A DNA stretch of 64,000 bases from Cognatazoarcus halotolerans (GTDB lineage Bacteria; Pseudomonadota; Gammaproteobacteria; Burkholderiales; Rhodocyclaceae): contig NZ_WUAF01000005.1 in assembly GCF_009800965.1 (NCBI RefSeq), positions 186,001 through 250,000 of the forward strand, in the 5' to 3' direction. Position numbers and translations under genes: made by a program. Positions 1 through 9,538 of the stretch are shown piece by piece (the stretch's first letter is position 1; the number at the start of each line of letters is the position of its first letter). The notes under the pieces are model-generated. The model ran no database searches and had not been told where the DNA came from. It saw only the letters and a program-made list of their open reading frames with translations.

Positions 1-630
1 GCAGACCTGGACTTTCAGCGGGCCGTCCGAGTCCACTTCCGGCTGCGGTACATGCTTGAGGACCGCTTCGTAAAGCGGCCCCATGTCGGTACCGGGCTTG
101 TCGGCTTCGAGCATCGCAAAGCCGTTCAGTGCGGATGCATAGACGACCGGAAAATCGAGCTGTTCGTCGGTGGCTCCGAGTTTGTCGAAGAGGTCGAAGG
201 TATGGTTGATCACCCAGTCGGGGCGGGAGCCGGGGCGATCGATCTTGTTGATCACGACAATCGGCTTGAGGCCGAGCGCCAGCGCCTTGCGGGTCACGAA
301 GCGGGTCTGCGGCATCGGGCCTTCCACCGCGTCAACCAGCAACAGGACCCCATCGACCATGGACAGGACCCGCTCGACCTCGCCACCGAAATCGGCATGC
401 CCCGGGGTGTCCACGATATTGATGTGGGTCCCTTTGTAGTCGATGGCGCAGTTCTTTGAGAGGATGGTGATCCCGCGCTCTTTCTCGAGATCGTTTGAAT
501 CCATCACGCGCTCGGTTACCTGCTGGTTCTCGCGGAAGGTGCCGGATTGGCGCAGCAGTTGGTCAACCAGCGTGGTTTTGCCATGGTCGACGTGCGCGAT
601 GATGGCGATGTTTCGGATTTGGCGGGACAT
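1..630 (-). CDS. typA: Ribosome-associated GTPase TypA/BipA (N-terminal part, cut by window edge)
   Basis: The reverse strand from 630 down to base 1 is open for 210 codons and gives the start of a translational GTPase. TypA/BipA binds the 70S ribosome in an EF-G-like way and supports growth under stress and 50S assembly. Visible are the P-loop AHVDHGKT near residues 12-19, the switch region with RGIT near residue 53, the DTPGH motif near residue 75 and the NKID motif near residue 129. The order and spacing match TypA rather than EF-G or LepA. The ATG at 628-630 fits the family N-terminus ([11 protein letters not shown]). The C-terminal two thirds lie outside the window. It is divergent from the nucleoside phosphorylase gene. 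Confidence 0.95.
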   Translation of the reverse strand, partial: MSRQIRNIAIIAHVDHGKTTLVDQLLRQSGTFRENQQVTERVMDSNDLEKERGITILSKNCAIDYKGTHINIVDTPGHADFGGEVERVLSMVDGVLLLVDAVEGPMPQTRFVTRKALALGLKPIVVINKIDRPGSRPDWVINHTFDLFDKLGATDEQLDFPVVYASALNGFAMLEADKPGTDMGPLYEAVLKHVPQPEVDSDGPLKVQVC

Positions 631-718
631 GGGGTCGGGAAGTGCTTGAAAAACCGCAGATACTAGCATGTTGTGCGGTGCCGCAGGCGCAAGCTTCGAT
701 GATCGGCTGGCAACGCGT

Positions 719-724
719 GATAAT
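719..724 (+). promoter_or_regulatory. Possible -10 element upstream of the phosphorylase-def pair
   Basis: GATAAT lies about 30 bases before the ATG at 754, in the gap between divergent typA and the phosphorylase gene. No convincing -35 box was seen, so this is only a candidate. Confidence 0.35.
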
Positions 725-753
725 ATCCCCGCCTGATTCAAGGGGGCGTTCGA

Positions 754-1491
754 ATGCTTGCAGTGATCGGCGGTAGCGGTCTTACCGAACTGGACAACCT
801 GACCATTACCCACCGAGAGGTTGTACGCACCCCCTACGGGGAGCCCTCGGGGGCGCTTACGTTTGGCCAACTGTGCGGAATGTCGGTCGTGTTTCTGGCC
901 CGCCATGGATATGGCCACACAATCGCTCCGCATCGGGTGAATTACGCTGCGAACCTGTGGGCGCTAAAACACGCAGGGGTAGACAGCATCGTAGCGGTGG
1001 CATCGGTCGGCGGTATTCGTGCAGATCTCGGTCCGGGCGTATTACTCCTTCCGGACCAGATCATCGACTATACGTGGGGGCGCAAGAGCACCTATTTCGA
1101 AGGTGCCGAAGAGCTGGTCAAGCACGTCGATTTCACCGAGCCCTTCGACGCCTCGTTACGGATCCGCCTACTCGCCGCCGCCAACACTGCAGGGGTTCAA
1201 GTTCACGACGGCGGCGTCTACGCGACGACCCAAGGTCCGCGGCTGGAGACCGCGGCCGAAATCAACCGCATCGAGCGTGACGGTGGTGATGTGGTCGGCA
1301 TGACCGCGATGCCGGAAGCGGCGCTCGCACGGGAGCTTGGAATCGCCTATGCGGCGATCAACGTTGTCGCAAACCATGCTGCCGGCAGGGGCAGCAGCGA
1401 GAAAGCAATAAGTTTCGAGCAGATCGAAGCCGTGCTGCATGAATCAATGGTGCGGGTGAGGCGCGTGCTCGGGGGGTTCTGCGGCGCATGA
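754..1491 (+). CDS. S-methyl-5'-thioinosine phosphorylase (MTAP/PNP family)
   Basis: A 245-residue member of the trimeric purine nucleoside phosphorylase / MTA phosphorylase family. It phosphorolyses a methylthio-nucleoside to a free purine and 5-methylthioribose-1-phosphate in polyamine by-product salvage. Visible are the N-terminal phosphate loop GGSGL (residues 6-10), RHGxGH (50-54), GPRLET (161-166) and GMTAMPEA (182-189). Around residues 205-212 it reads [11 protein letters not shown] phosphorylases carry two aspartates there that bind the 6-amino group of adenine. Their absence fits a 6-oxopurine substrate, as in the Pseudomonas methylthioinosine enzyme; this specificity is inference. 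The stop overlaps the def start (ATGA), so the two are probably co-translated. Confidence 0.85.
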   Translation: MLAVIGGSGLTELDNLTITHREVVRTPYGEPSGALTFGQLCGMSVVFLARHGYGHTIAPHRVNYAANLWALKHAGVDSIVAVASVGGIRADLGPGVLLLPDQIIDYTWGRKSTYFEGAEELVKHVDFTEPFDASLRIRLLAAANTAGVQVHDGGVYATTQGPRLETAAEINRIERDGGDVVGMTAMPEAALARELGIAYAAINVVANHAAGRGSSEKAISFEQIEAVLHESMVRVRRVLGGFCGA

Positions 1492-2021
1492 TCAGACAGG
1501 TTCTCCGTGCGGGAAATCCGAAGTTGATGCGCCCCGCACGTGCAGTGGTCGACTTTGACACCCCCGCGCTGCATGCCCTTATCGAAGACATGATCGATAC
1601 GATGCAGGCGCTCGACGGTGCTGGTCTGGCTGCACCGCAGATCGGTATCGATCTGCGTGTCGTGATTTTTGGTTTCACGTCGAATGAGCGCTATCCGAAT
1701 GCCGAGCCGGTGCCATTCACGGTATTGGTAAATCCCTGTATCGAACCGCTCGACGACGAACTCACCCTTGGCTGGGAAGGGTGCCTTTCGCTTCCGGGGT
1801 TGCGCGGCGAAGTGCCGCGCTACCAACGCGTCCGTTATTCCGGCCGTGATCCGGAGGGTGGTTTGATCGACCGTACCGTGGACGGATTTCATGCCCGCGT
1901 GGTACAGCACGAATGCGATCACCTCGATGGTGTGCTGTATCCAATGCGCATGGGGGACCTCGCCCGTTTCGGTTTCTGTGAAGAGATCCAGAGCGCGGGC
2001 CTGACAGTCGCGCGCGCTTGA
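1488..2021 (+). CDS. def: Peptide deformylase
   Basis: Removes the formyl group from the N-terminal methionine of nascent proteins at the ribosome exit. The 177-residue product has all three family motifs in order: GAGLAAPQ (residues 44-51), EGCLS (97-101) with the metal-binding cysteine, and HECDH (141-145) with two metal-binding histidines and the catalytic glutamate. Length is normal. The ATG overlaps the stop of the preceding phosphorylase gene by four bases. The usual partner fmt is not next door. Methionine aminopeptidase, the next enzyme in N-terminal processing, lies 3 kb away on the other strand. Confidence 0.97.
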   Translation: MIRQVLRAGNPKLMRPARAVVDFDTPALHALIEDMIDTMQALDGAGLAAPQIGIDLRVVIFGFTSNERYPNAEPVPFTVLVNPCIEPLDDELTLGWEGCLSLPGLRGEVPRYQRVRYSGRDPEGGLIDRTVDGFHARVVQHECDHLDGVLYPMRMGDLARFGFCEEIQSAGLTVARA

Positions 2022-2022
2022 G

Positions 2023-2052
2023 TCGGGAGGGTCGGTCTGGAGACCCGCCCGA
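2023..2052. terminator. Hairpin between convergent def and glnD
   Basis: TCGGG-A-GGGTC, an 8-base loop, then GACCC-G-CCCGA: two 5-bp helices separated by one A/G mismatch, followed on the plus strand by TGTATTTAAAG. It sits in the 36-base gap between the def and glnD stop codons, so it may terminate in both directions. The T tract is weak. Confidence 0.55.
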
Positions 2053-2057
2053 TGTAT

Positions 2058-4649
2058 TTAAAGCTGCAGCTTTTCTTGCAATTGCTGCTTCACTTTCAGC
2101 ACGATCGAATCGGTCGATAGGCCCCCACCCGAGACCAGGAACGTATCCTCGACCCGTTCGCCCAAAGTGGCGATCTTCGCCGAATGAAGGGAAATGCCGT
2201 GCGCTCCAAGCAATTCCGCGACGTCGTACAGAAGATAGGGGCGATCGACCGCCGATATTGAAATGATGAAGTTGCGCCCGCCCTCGTCCGCCCGGATGTC
2301 GACTCGTGGCGTGATCGGAAAGTGGCGTAGCTTGCGTGAAAGGCGGCCTGCGGACGGTCGCTCGGTGCCGCGCGGATTGACGAGTCGGTCGGCCAGTTCG
2401 TGCTCGATCAGGCTGATCACGTCACGATAGTGAGTGGCATCCTCCGGGTTCTGCACCATGAAGCTGTCGAGTGCGTAACCGTGCCGGGTGGTATGGATCT
2501 TTGCGTCGAGAATCGTGAACCCGAGCCGCGCGATGCTGCCACAGATCCGCTTGAAGAGATCGGGCACGTCTGGGGTGTACACCATGACCTGAATCGCGTC
2601 GCCGCTTTCGACCAGACGTGCTTTCACGACGGGGGCGGGTGGATCGGGGCGATGATAGAGTTGGCGCGTATGCCATGCTATTTCATCGGGCGAGTGGCGA
2701 AGGAAGTAGAGCTGATCGAGGTTCTTCCAGAACGGTTTCTCGATGTCTGCCCGGAGACCGTGGTAACGCAGCTGACGGCGCGCTTCGTCGACCCGGTCGT
2801 CCACTCCCAGTGCCTGCTGCGGCGTGGCGCCACGCAGCAGTCGGCGGGTCGCATGGAAAAGGTCTTCCAGCAGTTTTGCCTTCCAGCCGTTCCAGACCTT
2901 GGGGCTGGTGCCCCTGATATCGGCGTGGGACAGCAGATAGAGCGCAGTGAGGTGACGTTCATCAACCACGACTGCGGCAAAACGGCTGATCACCTCAGGG
3001 TCGCCGATGTCCTGCTTCTGGGCGACATGTGACATTGTCAGATGCTGGCCAACGAGCCATACCACGAGGTCAGAATCCTCCCGGTCAAACTCGTGGTTCA
3101 CGCAGAACTGCTGGGCATCGATCATGCCGAGGCGCGAGTGGTCGCCGCCACGCCCCTTGGCAATGTCGTGAAAGAGCGCGGCGACATAGAGCAGCCAGTG
3201 GCGGTCCATCCCGAACATCAGCCGGGTCATCAAGGGATATTCGTGCGCATGCTCCGCCATGGTGAAGCGTCGCAGGTTTCGCAGCACCATCAGGGAGTGC
3301 TGGTCGACCGTGTATACATGGAACAGATCATGCTGCATCTGGCAGAGAATCTTGTTCCAGGGGGGAAGATAGCGGCTCAGGATCCCGTACTGATTCATTC
3401 GCCGGAATTCAGAGACGATACCCCGGCGTTGTTGCAGGAGCTCAACGAAGAGAGCCCGATTCTCCGGGTTCGCCCTGAACTCAGCATTGATTCGATTGCG
3501 GTTTTGCCAAAGCGCGCGCAGTGTGCGCGCGGTCATGCCCTTCAGCTCGGAGCGTTGCTGCATGACGAGGAAGCAGCGCAGGAGGGAAGAGGGGTTCTCG
3601 GCGAAGACCCGGTCGTGGCGGATGTCCAGAAGCTCCCTTACCGCCTGGAAATCATCGTCGATCACGACCGCCGGAAGTTGGCGGTCATCAAGGAATTCTT
3701 CGGCGAAATTGAGCAGCAGTACCGTATTGAGTTGTGTAACCTTTTTGGCGTTGATGTAGTACTGCTGCATGAATACTTCGGATGCGCGCTTGCCCGCCTG
3801 AGCGCTGTATCCGAGTGCGGCGGCAAGTGACTCCTGGTAGTCGAACAGCAGCCGATCTTCCCTCCTGCCGGCGAGCAGATGCAGGCGAATCCGCACATGC
3901 TGAAGAAAACGTTCGACCTCCCGGAGCTCGCGTGCTTCTCCCGGGTTGATCAACTTGTGCCGGACCAATTCCCGCCAGCCGTGGCCAAGCCCCGCTGCAA
4001 TGCTGATCCAGACAAGCATCTGCAGGTCGCGTAGTCCACCCGGGCTTTCCTTGCTGTTGGGCTCGAGCGAATAAGGGGTGTCTTCGTAGCGGGCGTAGCG
4101 CTGTTCCTGCTCCGCACGTTTCGCTTTGAAGAAACGGGGAACCGACAGATTGGCGAGAAGGACCGAACGAAAGTGGTCGTACAACGCGACAGGGCCCGCG
4201 AGGCGGCGAGATTCGAGCATGTTCGTCTGCACGGTGATGTCTTGTGCCGACTCTTCGATGCATTCCTCCACCGTGCGCACGCTGTGGCCGATTTCCAGGC
4301 CGATGTCCCACAGCGCGGTGATCAGTCCGCTGATCTTGCCTCTGAGCTCCAGATCCTCCTCTTCGGGGAGCAGAATGAGAATATCGACGTCCGAGTGAGG
4401 GTATAGCTCGTTGCGACCGTAACCGCCGGCGGCCATCAGAACCGCCGATGCGGGCATCCCGAAAGACTGCCACAGCGTTTGGAGCACGCCGTCCACGAGT
4501 TCGGCGCGGCCCTTGAGCATCGGCCCCGTCAAGGGCTTTTCATGATAGGCGTGGACGAGCCTTTCGAAGCCCTTGTTGAGGGTTTCGCGACATGTCGCAA
4601 CGCTTGATGCAATTTTCGCATCGAGGCCGGGAGCGGACATCTCGTTCAT
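2058..4649 (-). CDS. glnD: Bifunctional PII uridylyltransferase / uridylyl-removing enzyme
   Basis: Nitrogen sensor that uridylylates PII (GlnB/GlnK) when glutamine is low and removes UMP when it is high. Domains in order, numbered from the chosen start: nucleotidyltransferase with GGYGRxELxPxSDxD at residues 75-89; HD phosphohydrolase with HDIAKGRGGDHS at about 494-505; and two ACT domains in the last 160 residues that sense glutamine. The frame is open to 4730, but that would overlap map by over 70 bases. The ATG at 4647-4649, eight bases past the map stop with GCAGGG before it, gives 863 residues, normal for GlnD. It follows map on the same strand and is probably co-transcribed with it. 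Confidence 0.96.
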   Translation of the reverse strand: MNEMSAPGLDAKIASSVATCRETLNKGFERLVHAYHEKPLTGPMLKGRAELVDGVLQTLWQSFGMPASAVLMAAGGYGRNELYPHSDVDILILLPEEEDLELRGKISGLITALWDIGLEIGHSVRTVEECIEESAQDITVQTNMLESRRLAGPVALYDHFRSVLLANLSVPRFFKAKRAEQEQRYARYEDTPYSLEPNSKESPGGLRDLQMLVWISIAAGLGHGWRELVRHKLINPGEARELREVERFLQHVRIRLHLLAGRREDRLLFDYQESLAAALGYSAQAGKRASEVFMQQYYINAKKVTQLNTVLLLNFAEEFLDDRQLPAVVIDDDFQAVRELLDIRHDRVFAENPSSLLRCFLVMQQRSELKGMTARTLRALWQNRNRINAEFRANPENRALFVELLQQRRGIVSEFRRMNQYGILSRYLPPWNKILCQMQHDLFHVYTVDQHSLMVLRNLRRFTMAEHAHEYPLMTRLMFGMDRHWLLYVAALFHDIAKGRGGDHSRLGMIDAQQFCVNHEFDREDSDLVVWLVGQHLTMSHVAQKQDIGDPEVISRFAAVVVDERHLTALYLLSHADIRGTSPKVWNGWKAKLLEDLFHATRRLLRGATPQQALGVDDRVDEARRQLRYHGLRADIEKPFWKNLDQLYFLRHSPDEIAWHTRQLYHRPDPPAPVVKARLVESGDAIQVMVYTPDVPDLFKRICGSIARLGFTILDAKIHTTRHGYALDSFMVQNPEDATHYRDVISLIEHELADRLVNPRGTERPSAGRLSRKLRHFPITPRVDIRADEGGRNFIISISAVDRPYLLYDVAELLGAHGISLHSAKIATLGERVEDTFLVSGGGLSTDSIVLKVKQQLQEKLQL

Positions 4650-4656
4650 CCCTGCA

Positions 4657-5472
4657 TTACCCCTGCCGTGTGGAAAAACCGGCGGGCGCTGCCGGCGAGC
4701 CCGCGGACAGGGTGAGGACTTCGACGCCATCGTTCGTGACGAGGACCGTATGTTCCCACTGCGCCGAAAGACTGCGGTCCTTGGTCACGATGGTCCAGCC
4801 ATCGGGCAACTCGGAGATGGCGGCCTTTCCAGCGTTGATCATGGGCTCGATCGTGAAGATCATGCCGGGTTTGAGTTCGATGCCGGATCCGGCGCGCCCG
4901 TAGTGCAGGACCTGGGGTTCCTCGTGGAATTTTCGTCCGATTCCGTGACCGCAGAACTCGCGCACGACGGAGAAGCCGTTGCCCTCTGCATATTTCTGGA
5001 TTGCTGCGCCGATGTCGCCCAGATGTGCCCCCGGACGTACCTGCTCGATGCCTATCCAGAGACACTCGAAAGTGACCTGGCACAGCCGTTTTGCGAGGAT
5101 GGAGGCGTCGGATCCGACGACGAACATGCGGCTCGTGTCACCATGGTAGCCGTCGGCGATCACCGTGATGTCGAGATTCACGATGTCACCGCGCTTGAGC
5201 GCCTTGTTGCCGGGAATGCCGTGGCAAACCTGATGGTTCACGGACGTGCAGATCGATTTTGGGTAGGGCGAATAGCCCGGAGGCGCATAGTTCAAGGGGG
5301 CAGGAACCGTCCCCTGGACATCGACCATGTAGTCGTGACAGAGCTTGTCCAGCTGTTCGGTGGTGACACCGGGCTTGACGTGCGGCTCAATGAAATCGAG
5401 AACCTCCGATGCGAGCCGGCAGGCGACACGCATCTTCTCGATGTCTTCCTGGGTTTTGATGGTGACGCTCAT
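4657..5472 (-). CDS. map: Methionine aminopeptidase, type I
   Basis: Removes the initiator methionine from nascent proteins after deformylation. The 271-residue protein has the pita-bread fold signatures: the CHGIPG region (about 84-89), NLDITV with the first metal aspartate, GDTSRMF with the second, GHGIGRxFHEEP with the metal histidine and nearby catalytic histidine, FTIEPM with a metal glutamate, and QWEHTVLVT with the last. The C-terminal end is slightly longer than in E. coli. The start at 5472 matches the family start (MSVTIKTQEDIEKMR). It is divergent from rpsB, the classic proteobacterial map/rpsB arrangement, and precedes glnD. Confidence 0.96.
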   Translation of the reverse strand: MSVTIKTQEDIEKMRVACRLASEVLDFIEPHVKPGVTTEQLDKLCHDYMVDVQGTVPAPLNYAPPGYSPYPKSICTSVNHQVCHGIPGNKALKRGDIVNLDITVIADGYHGDTSRMFVVGSDASILAKRLCQVTFECLWIGIEQVRPGAHLGDIGAAIQKYAEGNGFSVVREFCGHGIGRKFHEEPQVLHYGRAGSGIELKPGMIFTIEPMINAGKAAISELPDGWTIVTKDRSLSAQWEHTVLVTNDGVEVLTLSAGSPAAPAGFSTRQG

Positions 5473-5563
5473 AGATTTGCTTTCGGCAGGGCCAAAGGCT
5501 CAAAGCGTAGCCGATGAGCAGGCGTGCGGCAAACCTCTGCCAATATTCCGGCTACAGAAGACC

Positions 5564-5593
5564 TTGAGGCTCGTAGCATTCCGAAGCTATAAT
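5564..5593 (+). promoter_or_regulatory. Sigma70-type promoter of rpsB-tsf
   Basis: TTGAGG at 5564-5569 and a perfect TATAAT at 5588-5593, separated by 18 bases. Transcription would start near 5600, leaving a leader of about 125 bases before the rpsB ATG. The element lies in the map/rpsB divergent gap. Confidence 0.75.
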
Positions 5594-5600
5594 CGCCGGC

Positions 5601-5692
5601 TTGTCTGCAATCGATGCGGACAAATCCACACGCCCGGCGCAGCATTTGCGAGGGTCCGGACCAGCCAGGAGCTGGACGGCTATTGCCGGGCG
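5601..5692 (+). promoter_or_regulatory. Structured 5' leader of rpsB mRNA, possible S2 autoregulation site
   Basis: Just after the predicted transcription start there is a 9-bp hairpin (5601-5609 with 5615-5623, one G-U pair, 5-base loop). It is followed by an 8-bp long-range helix (CGCCCGGC at 5631-5638 with GCCGGGCG at 5685-5692), which encloses a 5-bp hairpin (CCAGC 5661-5665 with GCTGG 5671-5675). In enterobacteria the rpsB leader is the target of S2 feedback. That this leader does the same is inference. Confidence 0.5.
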
Positions 5693-5724
5693 GAGGCTCA
5701 ACCCTTTGTATATTGGAGATATTC

Positions 5725-6480
5725 ATGTCTGTAACAATGCGCCAGATGCTTGAAGCGGGCGTCCACTTCGGTCACCAGACCCGCTTCTGGAATCCCCGCA
5801 TGGCCCCGTACATCTTTGGCCAGCGCAACAAGATCCACATCGTCAACCTCGAAAAGACGATGGTCAAGTACCAAGAGGCGATGGAGTACATCCGCAAGCT
5901 GGCCGCCAATCGTGGCAATGTGCTCTTCGTTGGCACCAAGCGCCAGGCACGCGAGATCCTTGCCGAAGAGGCCCAGCGCGCCGGCATGCCCTACGTTGAC
6001 GAGCGTTGGCTCGGCGGCATGCTGACCAACTTCAAGACCGTCAAGCAGTCGATCAAGCGTCTCAAGGAAATGGAGACCATGGTCGAGGACGGCTCGATGG
6101 AGCGCCTCTCGAAGAAGGAGGCCCTGATGGCTTCCCGCGAAATGGAGAAGCTGCAGAAGAGTATCGGCGGCATCAAGGACATGGGTGGTCTGCCGGACGC
6201 ATTGTTCGTCATTGATGTTGGCTATCACAAGATCGCGGTCACGGAAGCCAAGAAACTGGGGATTCCCGTCGTAGCGGTGGTGGATACCAACCATTCCCCG
6301 GAAGGTCTCGACTATGTGATTCCCGGTAACGACGACTCGAGCCGCGCGATTCGCCTCTATGCCCGCGGCGTCGCGGACGCTGTGCTGGCTGGCCGTAACC
6401 AGGTCGTGCAGGAAATCGTGGCGGCAGGTGGCGACGAGTTCGTCGAGGTCGAAGAGCGTAGCGTGGAAGGCGAAGCCTGA
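5725..6480 (+). CDS. rpsB: 30S ribosomal protein S2
   Basis: Component of the small ribosomal subunit that joins late and interacts with S1. The 251-residue sequence begins [20 protein letters not shown] and has the S2 signatures [36 protein letters not shown] and the late [19 protein letters not shown] segment. The frame stays open about 110 bases further upstream, but the ATG at 5725, with GGAG at 5715-5718, matches the S2 N-terminus. It is the first gene of the rpsB-tsf unit and lies divergent from map. Confidence 0.98.
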   Translation: MSVTMRQMLEAGVHFGHQTRFWNPRMAPYIFGQRNKIHIVNLEKTMVKYQEAMEYIRKLAANRGNVLFVGTKRQAREILAEEAQRAGMPYVDERWLGGMLTNFKTVKQSIKRLKEMETMVEDGSMERLSKKEALMASREMEKLQKSIGGIKDMGGLPDALFVIDVGYHKIAVTEAKKLGIPVVAVVDTNHSPEGLDYVIPGNDDSSRAIRLYARGVADAVLAGRNQVVQEIVAAGGDEFVEVEERSVEGEA

Positions 6481-6530
6481 GCGGCACTCGTTTTTCGCAG
6501 ATTACCTATCAAGATTCAGCAGGAGTAAGC

Positions 6531-7424
6531 ATGGCGGAAATTACCGCAGGCATGGTCAAAGAGCTGCGTGAAAAGACTGACGCGCCGATGATGGAGTGCA
6601 AGAAGGCGCTGACCGAAGCGGCTGGCGACATGGACAAGGCGGAGGAGATCCTTCGCGTCAAGCTGGGCAACAAGGCGAGCAAGGCGGCCTCGCGCGTGAC
6701 GGCTGAAGGTATTGTTGGCATCTACCTTTCCCAGGACGGCAAGCAGGCGGCGATGGTCGAACTCAACTGTGAGACCGATTTCGTTGCCAAGAACGATGAT
6801 TTCATCAATCTGGCTCAATCCGTTGCCGAGCTGGTTGCCACGGCCAAGCCAGCAGATGTGGCCGCACTCTCCGCGGCCAGCCTCGGTGACAAGACGGTTG
6901 AAGAAGTCCGTGCGGCGCTGGTGGGCAAGGTCGGCGAGAACATGAGCATTCGCCGGTTCGAATTCGTCGAGGCCAAGGGGCGGGTGTCGAGCTACGTTCA
7001 CGCAGGGTCGAAGATCGGTGTGCTGGTCGATCTCGTCGGCGGTGACGAGGCGCTGGCCAAGGACCTTGCCATGCACATTGCTGCCAGCAAGCCGAAGTCG
7101 CTCGACGCCAGCGGCGTCTCGAGCGATCTTCTTGATACCGAGCGTCGCATCGCAATCGAGAAGGCGCGTGAGGCGGGCAAACCGGAAGCGATGCTCGAAA
7201 AGATCGCGGAAGGCACGGTCCAGAAGTTTCTCAAGGACGTAACGCTGCTTGGCCAGGTATTCGTGAAGGCCGAGGATGGCAAGCAGACCGTCGAGGCGCT
7301 GCTCAAATCCCGTGGTGCCAGCGTTGCCGGCTTCACCCTTTATGTGGTGGGCGAGGGCATCGAGAAGAAGGTTGCCGATTTTGCTGCCGAAGTGGCTGCC
7401 CAGGCAGCTGCTGCGCAAAAGTAA
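6531..7424 (+). CDS. tsf: Translation elongation factor Ts
   Basis: Nucleotide exchange factor that converts EF-Tu-GDP to EF-Tu-GTP. The 297-residue protein starts with the family signature [16 protein letters not shown] (about residues 12-27), followed by the TDFVAKN motif that contacts EF-Tu. Its dimerisation region and C-terminal module are intact. A ribosome site (AGCAGGAG) lies just before the ATG. It follows rpsB by 50 bases with no terminator seen and is normally co-transcribed with it. The next gene, pyrH, starts 16 bases later. Confidence 0.98.
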   Translation: MAEITAGMVKELREKTDAPMMECKKALTEAAGDMDKAEEILRVKLGNKASKAASRVTAEGIVGIYLSQDGKQAAMVELNCETDFVAKNDDFINLAQSVAELVATAKPADVAALSAASLGDKTVEEVRAALVGKVGENMSIRRFEFVEAKGRVSSYVHAGSKIGVLVDLVGGDEALAKDLAMHIAASKPKSLDASGVSSDLLDTERRIAIEKAREAGKPEAMLEKIAEGTVQKFLKDVTLLGQVFVKAEDGKQTVEALLKSRGASVAGFTLYVVGEGIEKKVADFAAEVAAQAAAAQK

Positions 7425-7440
7425 GCAGGAGTATTAAGCA

Positions 7441-8154
7441 GTGGCTGCCGCCTATAAGCGCATTCTTCTGAAGCTCTCCGGTGAAGCCCTGATGGGCGAC
7501 GACGCGTTTGGAATCAACCGAGAGGTTGTCGGGCGTATCGTCGCCGAGATTGGCGAGATCTCCCGCCTGGGCGTTCAGGTGGGAGTGGTTATAGGTGGCG
7601 GCAACATCTTCCGTGGCATGGCTGGTGCGGCTTCTGGTATGGACCGTGCGACCGCAGACTACATGGGCATGCTGGCGACGGTGATGAATGCCATGGCCTT
7701 GTCGGATGCGATGCGCCTTCAGGGGATCAACAGCCGGGTGCAGTCGGCCCTGGTGATGGATCAGGTCGTGGAACCGTATATCCGTGGCAAAGCGATCCGC
7801 TATCTCGATGACGGGAAGGTGGTGATCTTTGCTGCAGGTACGGGCAACCCTTTCTTTACAACCGATACTGCCGCCGCCTTGCGTGGCTCCGAAATCGGTG
7901 CGGAGATTGTGCTCAAGGCAACGAAGGTGGATGGGATCTATACCGCGGATCCGAAGAAGGACGCGTCCGCCTCGAGATACCAGCGCCTGAGTTTCGATGA
8001 GGCAATCAGCCGGAACCTGCAGGTCATGGATGCGACGGCGTTCGCCTTGTGCCGAGACCAGCGATTGCCCGTGAACGTTTTCAGCATCTTCAAGCCCGAT
8101 GCGCTCAAGCGCGTCATTTGCGGCGAGGACGAAGGTACGCTGGTCTACTGCTGA
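7441..8154 (+). CDS. pyrH: UMP kinase
   Basis: Phosphorylates UMP to UDP as a hexamer, a step of pyrimidine synthesis. The 237-residue amino-acid-kinase-fold protein has KLSGEAL near the N-terminus, GGGNIFRG in the nucleotide/phosphate site, the [12 protein letters not shown] segment, [13 protein letters not shown] and the [14 protein letters not shown] loop, all characteristic of bacterial PyrH. The start is GTG at 7441, preceded by GCAGGAG at about 7425-7431. The order tsf-pyrH-frr is conserved across bacteria and ties nucleotide supply to translation. Confidence 0.97.
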   Translation: MAAAYKRILLKLSGEALMGDDAFGINREVVGRIVAEIGEISRLGVQVGVVIGGGNIFRGMAGAASGMDRATADYMGMLATVMNAMALSDAMRLQGINSRVQSALVMDQVVEPYIRGKAIRYLDDGKVVIFAAGTGNPFFTTDTAAALRGSEIGAEIVLKATKVDGIYTADPKKDASASRYQRLSFDEAISRNLQVMDATAFALCRDQRLPVNVFSIFKPDALKRVICGEDEGTLVYC

Positions 8155-8164
8155 GGAGTTGATT

Positions 8165-8722
8165 GTGATCCCCGAACTAAAGAAAACGATCGAGCAGAAA
8201 ATGCAGAAATCGATCGAGGTTCTCAAGACCGATCTCGCCAAGGTTCGCACCGGCCGTGCGCATACCGGCCTGCTGGACCACGTGCAGGTCGAGTACTATG
8301 GCAGCATGGTTCCAGTCAATCAGGTTGCAAACGTCACGTTGATAGACGCGCGTACGATCGGCGTGCAGGCTTGGGAAAAACCGATGATGCAAAAGGTCGA
8401 AAAGGCTATTCGCGATTCGGACCTCGGCCTGAACCCGTCGAATCAGGGCGAGATCATTCGCGTCCCGATGCCCGCGCTGACCGAGGAACGTCGGCGTGAT
8501 CTGATCAAGGTCGTGAAGCACGAGGGTGAAAGTGCGAAGGTCGCAATCCGCAACCTGCGTCGTGATGCCAACGGTTCGCTCAAGGATGCCGCGAAGGACA
8601 AAGAAATTTCCGAGGACGAAGAGCGCCGTGCTCAGGATGACGTGCAGAAGTTGACGGATCGGTATATCGCCGAGGTCGACAAACTCCTGGCACACAAAGA
8701 GCAGGAACTGCTTCAGATCTGA
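8165..8722 (+). CDS. frr: Ribosome recycling factor
   Basis: Splits post-termination ribosomes together with EF-G. From the GTG at 8165 the product is 185 residues, the standard RRF length, with [13 protein letters not shown], the [17 protein letters not shown] segment and the three-helix-bundle C-terminus ([22 protein letters not shown]). The frame is open further upstream into pyrH, but GAGGAG at 8153-8158 sits at the right distance before this GTG. It starts ten bases after the pyrH stop. Confidence 0.97.
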   Translation: MIPELKKTIEQKMQKSIEVLKTDLAKVRTGRAHTGLLDHVQVEYYGSMVPVNQVANVTLIDARTIGVQAWEKPMMQKVEKAIRDSDLGLNPSNQGEIIRVPMPALTEERRRDLIKVVKHEGESAKVAIRNLRRDANGSLKDAAKDKEISEDEERRAQDDVQKLTDRYIAEVDKLLAHKEQELLQI

Positions 8723-8755
8723 GCCGACCCGGCTCCAACCAGCTCGGGGGTGAGG

Positions 8756-9538
8756 ATGGCCAATCTGCCGTTCAGTAGTTCAACCACGGAAATACCGCAG
8801 GTCGGCGATACGCCCCGGCATGTCGCCATCATCATGGACGGCAATGGTCGCTGGGCTCGAAAGCGATTGATGCCCCGTGTTGCCGGGCATAGCCGTGGGG
8901 TTGAAGCGGTGCGAGGCACGATCCGAGCGTGTATCGACCGTGGCATTCCTTACCTCACGTTGTTTGCATTCAGTTCCGAGAACTGGCGCAGACCCGCGGA
9001 TGAAGTCTCGTTTCTCATGCAGCTCTTTCTGCGCTCCTTGCAGAAGGAAATCGAACGGATGCATGCGAACAATATTCGCTTCCGTGTCGTTGGTGACCTT
9101 TCCCGGTTCGAAGGTGCGCTGGTCAGACTGATTCGCGATGCCGAGGCATTGACCGCCGGGAACTCGGCGCTCGTTGTCACGATTGCGGCGAACTACGGCG
9201 GGCGCTGGGATATCCTTCAGGCGGTTGACAAGATGCTCGCGGCGGAGCCCGAGAAGCGGTCTGGTTTTTCTGAAGAGAACCTTGCAGAGCACCTTGCCCT
9301 TGCGTACGGCCCCGAACCCGACCTTTTCATTCGCACGGGCGGCGAACAGCGAATCAGCAATTTCCTGCTCTGGCAGCTCGCCTACTCCGAGCTGTATTTC
9401 ACCGATACCCTCTGGCCTGATTTCGACGATGGCGAACTGCAGAAGGCGATTGCCTGGTATCGGGGGCGGGAGAGGCGGTTCGGCCGCACAAGTGAGCAGT
9501 TGAGCGACAAGACGCAGAAGAGTTCGGGCAATGCTTAA
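8756..9538 (+). CDS. uppS: Undecaprenyl diphosphate synthase (cis-prenyltransferase)
   Basis: Adds eight isopentenyl units in cis to farnesyl diphosphate, making the C55 carrier lipid for peptidoglycan and O-antigen. The 260-residue protein has the catalytic MDGNGRWA motif (27-34), HxxG just after it, the [11 protein letters not shown] segment and the late [21 protein letters not shown] block that binds isopentenyl diphosphate. The ATG at 8756 follows GGGGTGAGG; a GTG six bases earlier is an alternative. Its end overlaps cdsA by eight bases, suggesting translational coupling. Confidence 0.96.
   Translation: MANLPFSSSTTEIPQVGDTPRHVAIIMDGNGRWARKRLMPRVAGHSRGVEAVRGTIRACIDRGIPYLTLFAFSSENWRRPADEVSFLMQLFLRSLQKEIERMHANNIRFRVVGDLSRFEGALVRLIRDAEALTAGNSALVVTIAANYGGRWDILQAVDKMLAAEPEKRSGFSEENLAEHLALAYGPEPDLFIRTGGEQRISNFLLWQLAYSELYFTDTLWPDFDDGELQKAIAWYRGRERRFGRTSEQLSDKTQKSSGNA

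Noticed and set aside
9531-9538. Possible frameshift between uppS and cdsA
   Set aside because: The eight-base overlap is a normal gene overlap; both proteins are full length with intact ends.
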